Source: Populus alba (Eukaryota; Streptophyta; Magnoliopsida; Malpighiales; Salicaceae). Taken from it: 64,000 nt of DNA. Under the pieces are notes generated by a model. That model was not told the DNA's origin, did not search any database, and saw nothing but the letters and a program-made list of their open reading frames with translations. The DNA is taken from NCBI RefSeq assembly GCF_005239225.2, contig NC_133295.1, positions 1,922,001 through 1,986,000 of the forward strand. Reading direction: 5' to 3'. Both the position numbers and the translations under genes were made by a program. Below are positions 47,391-59,769 of the stretch, in pieces. Positions within the stretch are counted from its first letter, which is position 1; each line of letters begins with the position of its first letter.

Positions 47391-47647
47391 GTCAACCTTT
47401 TGCTTTGAACTCTCTCTCTCTCTCTTACAACTCCATAAATTTGATCTCAAGACACTGATCATATCCTTCTTATACTCTCAACACAATATTCTTTTGTGCT
47501 CATCTTTGGATCAGTTATTTTTCTTCTTCTGTTTAATCTTGACATGCTTGTTTTCATGAACATTTAGTATTATTATCAGTATTATTCATGTAACTTATGT
47601 TCAAGAATTCTGTTTTCTTTTGATGCTAAACTTTGCAGCTGCTATAC

Positions 47648-48074
47648 ATGGCGGAATCCCGTGAGAATCCCTTGTACAGCTGCAGGAATTGCAGAAATCC
47701 TCTTGCCTTCAGTACTGATCTCTTATCCAAATCTTATCAGGTGACAAATTAACAACTTAGTTGTCTATCCATTCAGAAATGATATATGGTAATAAAATTA
47801 TCAATTTAAGGTGGGATTTTTTATTTTTTTCAAATGATTTGGTGGCCAGGCAAGATCAGGGCAGGCATATATGTTTTCTCATGTGATGAACATTGTTTTG
47901 GGACATAAAAAAGACATGAAGATGATAACTGGGATGTACACAATTGCTGGTATCCACTGCAGCAGTTGTGGTCAGGAGCTGGGCTGGAAATATGTGAGAG
48001 CTTTTGATCCAACACAGAGGTTCAAGGAAGGGAATTTCATACTTGAGAAACTGAAGCTTGTGAAGGAATATTAG
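47648..48074 (+). CDS. Yippee-like zinc-binding protein, first of a tandem pair
   Basis: Exons 47648-47740 and 47850-48074 (GT-AG, phase 0) give 105 aa, the usual Yippee length. Two Cys-X2-Cys pairs, C12/C15 (YSCRNC) and C68/C71 (HCSSC), provide the zinc site. Conserved family words are present, including GQAYMFSHVMNI, TGMYTIAGI, LGWKYVRAF and FKEGNFILEKLK. Yippee proteins are small conserved eukaryotic zinc-binding proteins, and plant members are poorly characterised. A likely 5' untranslated intron ends at 47638, nine bases before the ATG. Relative to the second copy, some positions are less canonical (for example VLGHKKDMKMITG). The intron position matches the second copy exactly. Confidence 0.93.
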
Positions 48075-48551
48075 ATATTCACACCTACAAGACTCATTTT
48101 AAGAGAAAGATTCATATTCTAAATGCCTCATATGAGAAGGATATGTGTTAATTTGCATTTAAAATGTTGCTTTTGAGACTATGTTTGTGTTTGATTAATG
48201 TTTTGTGAAATACTTGAAAATAATTTGTGTATGAATGTGTGTGTGAATTATAGATTGAAAGGAGCACTTTTAGAGCTAGATAATTTATTATTAAGTTGTT
48301 TTATAATTTAGATCGGCTCTAAGTTATTTTTTATTGTTAATTTTTATTTATTTATTTATTATTGTTGTATTTTTTTAATTATATTAACTAAATTACCAAT
48401 TAAATATTTTTTTAATTTTACCCATAAATTATAAAAATACCACATTACTAAATACATAAGAAAGACTCGAGAATCACGCTCCTGTGTCATTTTTCTTTTT
48501 CCTTATAGGTGAAGTTATGTGTTAATAATACACATTATTTTCAGTTTTAAA

Positions 48552-48735
48552 GTGTGTTTGATAGTGTATTAATGATTACTTTTTAAATAATTTTTTGTAT
48601 TAAAATATATTTTTTTTTTTAAAATTATTTTTAATATCAGCGTATCAAAACAATTCCAAAATATATAAATTTATATTAAATTTTAAAAAAAAAATTTTTT
48701 TTTTAATTTTTTTATACCGCGTTTCCAATCAATCT
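48552..48735 (+). repeat. MITE-like dispersed repeat, copy 3
   Basis: Starts GTGTGTTTGATAGTG, has ATCAGCGTATCAAAACAATT in the middle and ends ACCGCGTTTCCAATCAATC. The ends are imperfectly inverted. Confidence 0.6.
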
Positions 48736-49284
48736 GTTAATCCTTTCCAGCTGGTGATCTTTTGTGCTATTTTTCTCGGTCAAGAAGTTGCATATCTTTC
48801 AGTATCTCTTGTTTTCTCATAAAATGACATGGCATAAGCATCCGTGAAGTTAGTCAACTTTTATAAACCACGAAATTATTAAAATATTTAACCAAAACGT
48901 TGTAACGTGTATTACTTCACCATTTATTTCTTTTCCGTGCTAAGTACACAATTTAACCTATTATAGAGTAATCAAAATCTAAGATCAGACAAATGATTTG
49001 ACATATGACCCATTGCTTGAGACTTGGGAGCACCAATGCTGGGTTTGTTTCTTGTTTTCTCGGATGTAGTAGTTACATATCAATTCCAGCAATTTCTGCC
49101 CACAGCATGTTCTTAATCTTTTAAATAGCCGTGCACAAACGTGACCAAAAAAAAAATAAAAAATGAATAAATATTTTTAAATAATAGATGGATTTGTTTC
49201 TCGTCTTATCAATTCATTTAAAATTTATTTATTTTTTTATATGAGAAATAACATGGTTAAACAATGGACTTGATTTAAATGGTT

Positions 49285-49328
<44 letters not shown>

Positions 49329-50202
49329 TGTTGTCAAATTATAATGATTAGTAATAATAAGTAATAACTGTATGAGTTTCCGATAATCCAAGATACTCCT
49401 CGCTGACTTTTATAGTCAATAATGGCACTCTTGCAAATACTCTTAAATAACAATAACAATAAGGTCATTTCGGGTGTGCGTCCTCTTCACACGCGCTTCG
49501 TGACGTCTCAAGCACGGAGCTTCCTAAGCGCTAACAAAGTTACAAACGATGCGAAAGCTATTGAATCCTCTCACTAAATCCGCCCTCCACGCGCTAATTT
49601 CAGCGCGTTCTCGTCTTAGATAACTAGCTCCACCATGTCATGGCTCGTGTTCGTTATGAACTTTTTTAAAAATTTAATTTTTAATTTTATTTTTTACCAT
49701 AACACATTAAAATTATTAAAAAAAATACTAATTTAATAATTTTTAAACTAAATACTGTAAATTTTGAAAATCATGTACTTGTAGTGTGGATCCCACTCAC
49801 GAGTCCCACTCATTTTAGATGTGTTAGTTTGGAAATGAGTTTCTATAAATAAAATTAAACCTATTTTTAAATATTTTATGATATTATTTTGTATTAGAAA
49901 TCAAACAAAGTACTGTTCAATCTATATATTTCGATTATACAAGTTTTTCATTATATATATATATATATTATATGCTATTTTTTTATTACGTGAAATTAAT
50001 CACATATCATATGAATAAGATAACATATGATATAAAAAAAAATATTTTAACACTAAAATTTATATAATGAAGAAATTATTCGTCAAACCCTTATAATTTG
50101 AAGATTTTATAAGAGAACGGTAGACAAAAAAACTCCAACATGTCAAGGCCAAAAATAAGAAAAGAAGATGGTGGTCCTTAATTAATGAAGAAGAAACGAG
50201 TC

Positions 50203-50375
50203 TGTTTGAGAGTGTAGTTATGATTGTTTAATATTTTTCATGGTAAAATGCTTTAAAATAATATTTTTTTATTTTTTAAAAATTATTTTTGAAATTATAG
50301 CATTAAAATGATCTAAAACACATAAAAAAATTAAATTTTTATGGAACGGTTTGCACCATGTTCCAAACATTCTCT
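50203..50375 (+). repeat. MITE-like dispersed repeat, copy 4
   Basis: Starts TGTTTGAGAGTGTAG and ends TTGCACCATGTTCCAAACA, so TGTTTG at one end is inverted at the other. The middle carries AGCATTAAAATGATCTAAAA like the other copies. Confidence 0.6.
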
Positions 50376-51507
50376 TAATTATTTATCTCACCACTTTCTA
50401 GATATGTTTTTATAAAAAATAATACAGGTGATTTTAAGTAATTTTAATACTTAAGTATTGTTTTAAGCAAATATTTTGAATATTTCTTATTTACTTAACA
50501 ATAACTTCAATTATAATTTTAATGAAATATATTTTTAATTAAACCAATCATAATTCAAAATAATTTTTTAAAATTTATTTTTTTTTAAAATCACAATCAT
50601 AAAAATTATTAAAATTACCAAGCACACTTTTAATATAAATTCAACCAAATTGAGACTGTACTATTTGCCTACTATCTCATGGAAGTTTCATCATTTTTGT
50701 AGGCCAAAAGTTGAACTCGTAATCAAATAAAATTTTAAATTCCTGTTTATTTTTTTATTTCAAATTGTATTTAAATGAATTTTAAAAATACATTTAACTT
50801 GAAAATACATCAATTTAATATTTATTTTAATATTTTCAATTATTTAATATGTTAATATTAAAAATAAAAATACATTTAAAAATTATCTACTGCTCAATAA
50901 CAAACACACACTAAATCCTATACACAACCAAAGAATATAACCGACATCTTGAGTTACATAGATTCGTGTCCGAAGTTTCTACCTTCGCCTTTGTGTACTT
51001 AAAAAACTACCTTCGCCTTTGTGTATTTCTTTTTTAACTACAGCTGTGTTAGTGGTTAGGTAATATTAATTTGATATCTTTGATGTTATTATGGTTTACT
51101 CTTTCAAGCCAATCAATAATCATTGTCCTTATCAACCCCACATTTTTTTTCTCTCTAAAAAATGTAATATAGCCGTACCTGGAATCTACACTCAACTTTA
51201 GAGTTTGGTCTAAACTAGTAAGCTAACGTTGTTTCTGGCTTCCTGTTTCAGACTTTTGGGCCATCATTGAATTTGTTGTAGGTAAAGGAGCTTGTGCTTT
51301 ACGGTCTTTTACTTGTCTTTTTAGCCTTGTTTTGGTCACAAAAGAGTAAAGACTGCAATTTTGCTTGATCATCATCTCCTCTTGGATTTTCTTGCCCTGT
51401 GAGTGATCAATCTTGAATTTATTTGTTTCTTGTTTCCTGTTTCCTGTGTTCGTGTTTGTGTTTTGTTAGTGATCAGTAAGGTGTTTAAACCTTGAAATTG
51501 TTGATTA

Positions 51508-52332
51508 ATGGCGGAATTGGTGGGTCCAAGGTTGTACAGCTGTTGTAATTGTCGAAACCATGTTTCACTTCATGATGATGTAATTTCTAAGGCTTTTCAG
51601 GTGAATCACTTGAATCTTTTATAAAATTGTTGCTTCATATTTTCTTCTAGCTGCTTTTTTATGATAATTGGCTGTTCCTTGTCCGTATGTCTTGACTTGG
51701 TGCTCTTTGTGTTATATAGATTTTCTGTGCAATGATCTTTAGATCGACATGGTTTCATTTTATCAGTGAGAGAAATGATATGGATTATCCTGTTCATAGC
51801 ATTTCTCTCATCCATTGATGGCAATCTATGTAGAAAATCAGGTGATAACAGACCCTTCAGCAAGTTACTATAAGCGAGTCTCTTATGAAGGGTCTTTTGT
51901 CTTCAATAATGTGAAACCCTAAAAATGATACCTGCTTCCATGTCCATAAGATTGCTGTATTCAGTTCAATCTCTGATTGCTAGTTTTTTTTATCAAGTAA
52001 TTCCGTTTTTTTCCCCTGCTATACAATGGAATCATATAGTATATTATGATAGGAAGCAGTGACAAGAATTCTGTTCAACATCTTCTTCATAATTTTGTTC
52101 ACAGGGAAGACATGGTCGAGCCTTTTTGTTCTCTCACGCGATGAACATTGTCGTCGGACCTAAAGAGGACAGGAATCTCACGACTGGTCTCCACACTGTT
52201 GCTGATATATCTTGTGCGGATTGTCAGGAGGTGCTGGGCTGGAAGTATGAAAGAGCTTATGAGCCTTCTCAGAAGTACAAGGAAGGGAAGTTCATATTTG
52301 AGAAGTTAAAGATTGTCATGGAGAACTGGTAG
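51508..52332 (+). CDS. Yippee-like zinc-binding protein, second of a tandem pair
   Basis: Exons 51508-51600 and 52105-52332 (GT-AG, phase 0) give 106 aa. The zinc-binding pairs are C12/C15 (YSCCNC) and C68/C71 (SCADC). Family words are close to canonical: [62 protein letters not shown]. The intron falls after codon 31, exactly as in the copy 3.4 kb upstream, so the two are tandem duplicates. The intron is 504 bp, against 109 bp in the first copy. Retention of all zinc ligands in both suggests both are functional. The cellular role is not known from sequence. Confidence 0.94.
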
Positions 52333-53300
52333 CACCCCATTAGAGTCCTTGTATTTATTCCAGTGTTGATTCAGCTGCGTTGTTGCTTGTTGTGAAGTTC
52401 ATCTTGAACAGGAATTTGTCAACTAATTCAGAGTGTCAATTGTCCCTAGCGGTTCATCCTTGCATTGTTCCATGTATGAAAGATGGTTGGACTCTCAATT
52501 TCTTTGTTAATGGAATTGTGATTTGCCTGAAAAGGATAGTGTTGTTATTGCTCTGTATTCAATCTTACTTGGTGGTAGGTATTGGTTTTTGATGCAAGAC
52601 TCCTGGTTTCCGCTTGACTGGCTGGAAGCAGATGGAAAAGAAACTTAGAACCTGGAAAAGGTTTGGTTATCTATTCACTTGTCCATCTGCAATTCTGTAT
52701 TCGAATCAGGGATTAGCAAAACAATGAAATCCTAGATTGCTGGGTGTTCTTTGGTTTACATGCTTGTCTGAACTAGGTGATCTTGAGGAGACTGATGCAG
52801 AGCTCATTTCTGATGTGGTTTTATAAAACCCATTTGGAGTTCATTTATTTTTTACTCTGATCAATCTGCAACATAATTGCAGATTTCTGGTGCATGCATC
52901 ATTCACATGATATAGCAAGCCAAAGATCAAGTAAAATTGCTCTCCGAAAACTCACTGCTCCTTTACTGGTGCATTCTCTTAAATGAAGTAATAGGAACAT
53001 TAAATGCACCATAACAACCAAGCATCATTGGCATTTAGGTTTTAGATGGATTGGAATCTTATTACTGGATATGTTTTTTTAAGCTGCTTCATCAGAATTT
53101 AGTAGTTTTGTTTTTAATCAGAATATGGACCCCCATGTCTTGAAGTCCAAGATCGGTTAGAACCACCATGTCTAGCATCTTTACATTTCTAAAAGCTACA
53201 ACTACTAGTATCAGTGTCCGCTTTAGTTACAAAAGTAGTAAGTTAACATCAACGATAACATAAGAATCAGATCAAACAGGACAGCATACGTCCCTTGGAC
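52333..53300. other. 3' region of the second Yippee gene and intergenic DNA
   Basis: The first few hundred bases are probable 3' untranslated sequence. The frame at 52380-52592 has no support. Nothing else is recognised. Confidence 0.5.
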
Positions 53301-53309
53301 TTGTAGGGA

Positions 53310-54200
53310 GAAATCAAGAAATGGACAGTAGAGCTCTACGATTCTGATAATTATTTTGGCTTCCTTTGCCTGGGGAAAAATGGCCCCAGCTTTGTTATTA
53401 ATTTCAGCCAATGCCTCCATTCGTTGAATCTTCCCAGCTTCCAGCCCTGCCACCTCTCTTCTCATTTCTTCAAGCTATGCTTCAAGCTTTGATGGAGGTA
53501 AGGTTTGGCCTTTACCAGATAAGTCTCAGTATCAGAAAAGGCCCTTTCTGCTTCAATAAATTGATGAGCAAGCTTCTCATGACAAGACGCCAATTTCACA
53601 GCTTCCATATTGTTCTGTAGCTCCTCTCTGCAGAAGAGAGTTCCAAACAAAGAAGAATATAGGATGTCATGGCGTTGTAAAATACACGGTAATCTGCACC
53701 GAGGGCACAAAGAGTTGTGAAGCCACCATTAGCTTGAGTGGTCATAAGAGCTGCATCCTTTGGCTTTGCAGTTGCTAAGAAGGATACAGATACATTCTTC
53801 ACTGTAGGAATTGTCAAGGCATAAGCCTGGAGCATTTCAGCTACGATCCCTGTCGTATCGGGCACGGACCAGAAAGCATAGACAGTATATCATTATCCAT
53901 TTTTTCTATCTTTGGAGACAACAGAGTGTCGTAGGCTTCATGACAAGTCCCTGTTCCATTCACAGGCTCAACGGGAAACGTTGTATTAGTGTTCTCCATC
54001 TCAGTAGCTCCAGTTTCGGAGAGCTTAGTCTTCACCTCCGCTTCTCCTCGTGTCTGAGATTCTCATTTCTTCGACTCCCCTTCTTCGTGGCTAATATTGT
54101 ATCTTCTTGTCGTTGGTCCTCAGATTTGATTATTGTCTTCCTCTTTTGTCTACGCAAGTTTGGACCTCCTCCCTTTCCCATCTTCACAAGAATTACTAAT
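53310..54200 (-). pseudogene. Degraded tandem copy of the coiled-coil gene (exon 2)
   Basis: Minus-strand pieces match the intact gene at 55268-56287 in order but in different frames. A DNDILSMLSGP piece lies near 53870, AEMLQAYALTIPTVKN and ALMTTQANGGFTTLCALGAD near 53700-53850, a KLASCHEKLAHQFIEAERAF piece near 53530-53600 and AGLEAGKIQRMEALAEI near 53400-53460. Frame shifts near 53850, 53650 and 53465 and at least one internal deletion near the C-terminus break it. Similarity continues into intron sequence to about 54330 (shared CAATATCAGCA and ACAATGCTTAAA), so this is a DNA-level duplicate and not a retrocopy. Confidence 0.85.
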
Positions 54201-54330
54201 ACTCTCAGAGATGCACACGAGTTAGCTCAAAATTTAGTTCTCACACAGTACAAGTATTAGCAATATCAGCATAACAATGCTTAAAGCTATATATCACTAA
54301 TGACACTTTTAAGAGCTCAAGAGATTGATC

Positions 54331-55260
54331 CTATCTAAGCAGTCCTAACGTTGTTGCAGGGAATGGTTTGGTACACATGATAATTTTGAACTAGTTGTTC
54401 TTGAGGATAGAATGGTGCAGACTTCTTATGAGGTATTAAAGAACCCTACAATGTCAGCTATTTGGGTACGGCTTGCAGATTTCTAGTGCCTTAATGTTAT
54501 ACCCTTGGGTGCTTAAGGATAATTTGTTGACCTTGAGAAAGATTCAAAGTGGTTTCTCAGCTGAACACCTTGCCTCATTATTGCTAATTGCAAATCTTTT
54601 GAAAAGGGTTGGGCTTTATCTTGTTTGCAACCAAATATCGTTTATGAATCATGCAAACTTGTTGTACATGAATTATAGAAATAAAAGAATCTTACGGAAG
54701 ATCAGATTTTCACCGCCTCTAATGATTTAATGGAAATGGCTATATCAGTTCTTAATTAAACAGATCTCTACCTGGAGTTGGCGAATTATCTGCTACGGCT
54801 AGAAAGTGTTTCCATAGCCATTTGCTTATCCTGCAAAAAGACTCCTTCAGCTCTCCACTTCTGGAAAAGAGCAGGACAAGCTGCCTAAAATCAGTCTGCA
54901 AACAGGCATGATGTGGTTTAACCACTTACACACAATATGAACAGGCAAGCCTGTGCATTGTGGAGCTGGAAGTTGATTGCTATTGTACAAGTGCATTCCG
55001 TAGCTAGGACATGATTTAGATAGCAACAAGCCAGTAAACCATAGTCATCTGAACCAAATTTATGATGCAACATCGCTAGCATGACTCCTATTCAACTGAG
55101 CATGCAAGTCAATAATGGTGGGTCTAAAGTTGAAAGTACTCTTTCTTGCATCATTTATTCCAAAGAGATTCCAAAATGGTTTTATTTACAGAAGGTAAGG
55201 ATAGTACTAATGTCCCTATAACCAAATCAGTTGAACAATGTGCGCACATGGTAGTTGTAT
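54331..55260. other. Intergenic between the pseudogene and the coiled-coil gene
   Basis: Short chance frames only (54473-54730, 54847-55029). The last ~100 bases are probable 3' untranslated sequence of the coiled-coil gene. Confidence 0.5.
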
Positions 55261-55267
55261 GAGGGGA

Positions 55268-57636
55268 TCAAGAAGTGGAAAGGAGAGCTCTAGTCTCTTC
55301 CATAGCAGCTCTAGCAGCCTCTAGTTGGCGGAGAATAGATTGAAGTGTTTCTTTGGCTTCCTTTGCCTGTGCAGCAATGGTGTGATGTTTTATCTCAGTT
55401 TCAGCCATTGCTTCCTCCTGCTGAATCTTCTCAGCTTCCAGGTAAGCCACCTCGGTTCTCCTTTGTCCAAGCTCTGCCTCAAGCTTGTCCAGCAAGGCCT
55501 TGGTCTCTTGATACCTTGCTTCAAGAGGAGCAAGGTACTCTTTGGCTTTTTCCAGATTTGCCTCAATTTCAGAAACAGCCTTTGCTGCTTCAGTAGATTG
55601 ATCAGAAATACTCTCATAAGAAGACACCAACTCTACAGCCTCCGTGTTCTCCTGTAACTCTTTCTGAGCTGTAGAGAATTCAGAGCAATGACGAATGTAA
55701 GATCTCACATTATTGTAGAACGAACCACAATCTGCATTGAGGGCATAAAGAGATGCGAATGCACTGTTAGCTTGAGTGATCATAAAGGCTAGATCCTCTG
55801 ACTTTTTAGTGATTAGGAAGGATATGAGCGCATTCTTCACTGCAGGAATCGCCAATGCATAAGCCTGGCCCAATTCTGCTGTGAGCCCACTTGCATCAGG
55901 TACTTGAGGGGGACCTGAAAGTGTAGATAGTATATCATCATCTGCTCCCACTTCCTCTGGAGCTGAAGCTGTGCTATTGACGTCATCATATCCCCCCATC
56001 TTCCTCATAGTCTCAGGAGACACCACAGTGTATGGGGTCCCTGTCCCAGCAGTTTCCAACTCCGGGAGCTCCGTCTTAAACCTCCTCTCCCACTCGTGTC
56101 TCAGGTTCTCACTTCTTGGAACTCCCATTTTCACGGCTGACATTTCATCCTCTTGCTCTTGGTTCTCAGATTTGACTAATTTCGTTTTCTTTTGTCCAGA
56201 AATATCCACAGTTGCTTCTCGAGTCTCCCTTTCATGTTGCTTAAGCCCCTCAAGTTCAGGCCTTGCCCTTTTACCGCAAGTCATACCCTGCAACGTGCAA
56301 GCATATATTAGTGAACAAATTTGATATCCTGTCAGTGTAACTATTATCAATATCAGCACATACAATGCTTAAACCTATAGATCATTGACAAGATTGAAAA
56401 GTTCAAGAGTTAGATACTAACAAAATGTAATCTTAAACAATGCATCGTCAAATGTCAATATCAAAAAGAGAAAAATACTATAACAAATTGCCACATACAG
56501 TTACTGAGATTGTAGCTGGCCTGTTGCTATAAACATAACTTCTCTAAATGGGAGAGAGAACCCAACCTAGTCCCCTGCATATTGCCATCATCCTTAACAT
56601 GACCTGACAGAAGGGAGCCAGGATATAAACTAGAGAAAGAGAATATAGCTCCCTTAAATTTTCAATTTATTGCTCTGTTGTTCTTCAATTTATTTTTTTA
56701 ATTAAAGTTACCATGATAAACGCCTTCAATAGCATAACGATTGTCAGTTTAATATTGTGGAACAGAAACTAAAGGATCTCCATAATCCTTCCTCGACAGA
56801 TACTTACAAGAATCACACATGACAAGGTGCCAGAGCAGTAAAGGGAACTCTTATTACATGCATTTCTGTGCTCACAATATGAGGCTAAGCTGATTATTAG
56901 AATGAAGTTTCTTTTTGAACCTCAGATCCTCACACCCCATTATTAATTTAGTATCAAGCAATTGATCAAACATTTAACACATTTACCGTGAAACTTGAGC
57001 CCACTGTACCAAAAGAACAATAAAGGAAAAAAAAAAAAACAGATTCTTGGAAGCAAACATTTCTATTATCTAAAACCAACATAAACAAAACCTGATATGA
57101 TCAAGACAATAGTGCATTCTTAGAAACTTACCACCCACCACAAACACACACAAAGTGGAGGCAGGGAAATGAGGATGGTAAGATCAGAAAAGCAGTAATC
57201 TTTTCCAATTTTAGCATGTTTTGATTGTTGGGAAAAGACAGGAGCTTGAAAATAAATTTTGAGCCCCAGAGCTCCCATCATTTTGAATTCACAGGCAAAA
57301 AAACCCTCCATTCAAGTGAAGCTGAAGACTAGCATTATGTGGTTTTCTTTTCCATCTTCATAATGACTGAGCATATGACCTCCGTTATTCTCACTTCTTG
57401 AAACCCATCAAAGTAAAAGAAGCAAAAAGAGACAGAGAAAACAATCCAATTTTCTTTCATGAACTCCTCTTTTCTTGGCAACCAAAAGGAATATACAAGT
57501 GAAAAATGTGTGTAAGAAATCTTACCATGTTATTGTTCCTGGGATTTCTTGACTGTAAGACATGGTTTCTGGGTTGTTCAGCTTCAGTGGCAGCAACTTT
57601 CCCTCTTAGTCTTCTTCCTTCTCCATAGCATTCCAT
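55268..57636 (-). CDS. Coiled-coil protein of unrecognised family, two exons
   Basis: Exon 1 is 57636-57526 (37 codons, MECYGEGRRLRGKVAATEAE...) and exon 2 is 56287-55268. The ~1.24 kb intron is GT-AG and phase 0, giving 376 aa. The N-terminal part is basic and polar with KKTKLVKSENQEQEDE; the middle has DDILSTLSGPPQVPDASG and a mostly helical stretch. From about residue 244 to 372 there is a Glu/Lys/Ala-rich coiled coil (heptad-like AEIEANLEKAKEYLAPLEA style). No membrane segment or signal peptide is seen. I do not recognise a domain. It sits between two degraded copies of itself (53310-54200 and 59770-61140), so it belongs to a small local family. The open frame across a long exon with clean splice sites argues that it is real. 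Self-association is inferred from the coiled coil only. Confidence 0.8.
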
Positions 57637-57649
57637 TGTTGAAAAGCTT

Positions 57650-59769
57650 CTCGAAGTTCTCTTCACAGGAACTAGTATCACCAACCTCTGTAACAATCCA
57701 CCTTGCTTTAGAAGAAAATTGTGATTTATGTTTTTGACTAAGTGACCTTTTCTGCTGCAGTTCACAGCTTTGGCAGATTGGTGCTTCAAGCATGACTGGC
57801 TTTGCACGCTTATGCTCCTATCCCATGTGGTATAGATGCCATTTTTGGCACTAAAAATTAATGAACAAAACTGCAAGAAAAAGATTTTATTTAATGCTCT
57901 ATCTGCTTTTTGATCATGCAATATTTGTATGGTGCAAAAAAGGGACATAAATAATATTAAAGAAATTCAATGGCATTGACAACCGATGATTATCTACTTT
58001 CGGAAAGTAAGAGTCCTTTTGTCCTAATTATGCATTAGGGATGATAAATTAAGTTTGCATGTGTTTCTGTGAAGTGAAATTTATTGTTTTCTATCTTGTT
58101 ACCATGCATGTTAAAGAATTTCATTGTTGTGAAAATATTTTGCTTGGTTCAAAATATTTGGTAATCAGTCTATGTTCTTCATAATTTTTAGTATTAATTT
58201 TGAGAGGTCAAAGTAACCTTTAATTAAATTAAACTAAGATTAAAAAAAAGTTGGGATTTTTTAGCCATCTTCTTTATTTATTATTTTTTATATAAAATAA
58301 TGAATGAGCAGATGAATCTGATGATGATATAATAGTACAGCAAAATCATCTCGAGCTGCTGGAAAAGTAAAATTCTAACATCTAGTTGATAATTTAGCCT
58401 AGGAGACATCACAACTCTCGGAATAGCCAACAATCATTATCTTATAAAAGATAGGTTGAGAATTCTAAGGGATAAATTGGGGAATTAACACATAAAATTA
58501 TATATAAAAAAAATAATTCAAATTGTGTTATTTCTGACTCAACTGGTTAACCGATTTATAATAGTCAATGAAATCGATTAATTAATTCCAAAAATAACAA
58601 GAAAAATCTTAAAATTGTTAAAATCAAGGAGCTTCGGCAAGATTTTTTATATCTAAAGATTTGATGATCTATATAGGAACGCAATAACAATTCTAGGGAA
58701 AACAACTTCTAAAAACTCTTGTAAAAATTTGATCGCAATCTTACGGTCAAATAAAAAGTTATGGTTTTTTTGAGTTATTATTTTGATCTGACATGACCAA
58801 ACTTCTTTTGGACCTAGACTTGTCTCATTTATCCATGAATGCATCTATTAGACCATCTATATAATTTGTTTTGAGCAAAATCTCATTTAGTTTTAACAAA
58901 ACTCATACCTAATTGCTTAGAACAATTTACTATTATGTGAACAATAATTTTTTAAAATTATAATTAAAACTTATTTTTTAGTTTACAAGTTGGACAAAGA
59001 TATTTTTGATTCATAAAATATATTTAAAATGTTTTTTTTTATATATAATTATAATTTTAATGTGAAATAATCGATCAATTAATAATAGAAGATTAAACCA
59101 AGACATGATCAAACTGTGATATTCATTAATTTTTTTTAAAACAGTATTATTCCACCAAATTTTTACGTGATAATTTACGCTCTTTTTTTAAATCCAAATT
59201 TGAGAGGATTTAAGCATGTCGCTACATCCTCAATTCATTATCGGTCAAAGGGGCAGACAAAAACCCATGTCTTGTTATATGACCGCGGAAATGTTTTCTC
59301 AGGGCTTTTCTAAACCAACACAAGCTGGGAGAACACAAGCCAGAGTCCAGGCATTCATGCACCATGAGTTCGATGGATTGGAAACTTAGCTGGGAATGTG
59401 TGTTAAGTTGCATCATTAGACCACAGTAACATCCCTACTTTGGCTCCCACACAGTTGGACCTCAAGCCACAATGATGGTTAGCAAACACCTTATCTGGCT
59501 AGCTAAATTCCTAAAAGCGACCATTCCCAATAATAATGTCTGCCGTTTAATTACCAAAGGTAAAATAAGATGAAACAACTTCTACAATGATCACATCAGA
59601 TGAACTACCAAAATACTGTCGCGCCTGTGCCTCGTTGGAAAATCATGAAACAGAGAGACTAAATGTCAATAATGGAGAAATTCAAAGAAATAATCAAATC
59701 TGAGGAATTCCTCTCTTCATGTTCACATTTCAACTTTCTTCCTGCTCCTCGAATGGAGATATTCATGAT
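57650..59769. other. Intergenic upstream of the coiled-coil gene
   Basis: The first few hundred bases are the likely promoter and leader. The rest is AT-rich with unsupported short frames (58653-58844, 59222-59416). Confidence 0.5.

Larger units (their letters stand above)
48080..51400. other. Intergenic between the two Yippee-like genes
   Basis: It holds two MITE-like copies (listed separately), a TA-rich microsatellite near 49288-49330 and a CpG-rich island near 49467-49627. No gene is seen. Confidence 0.55.
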
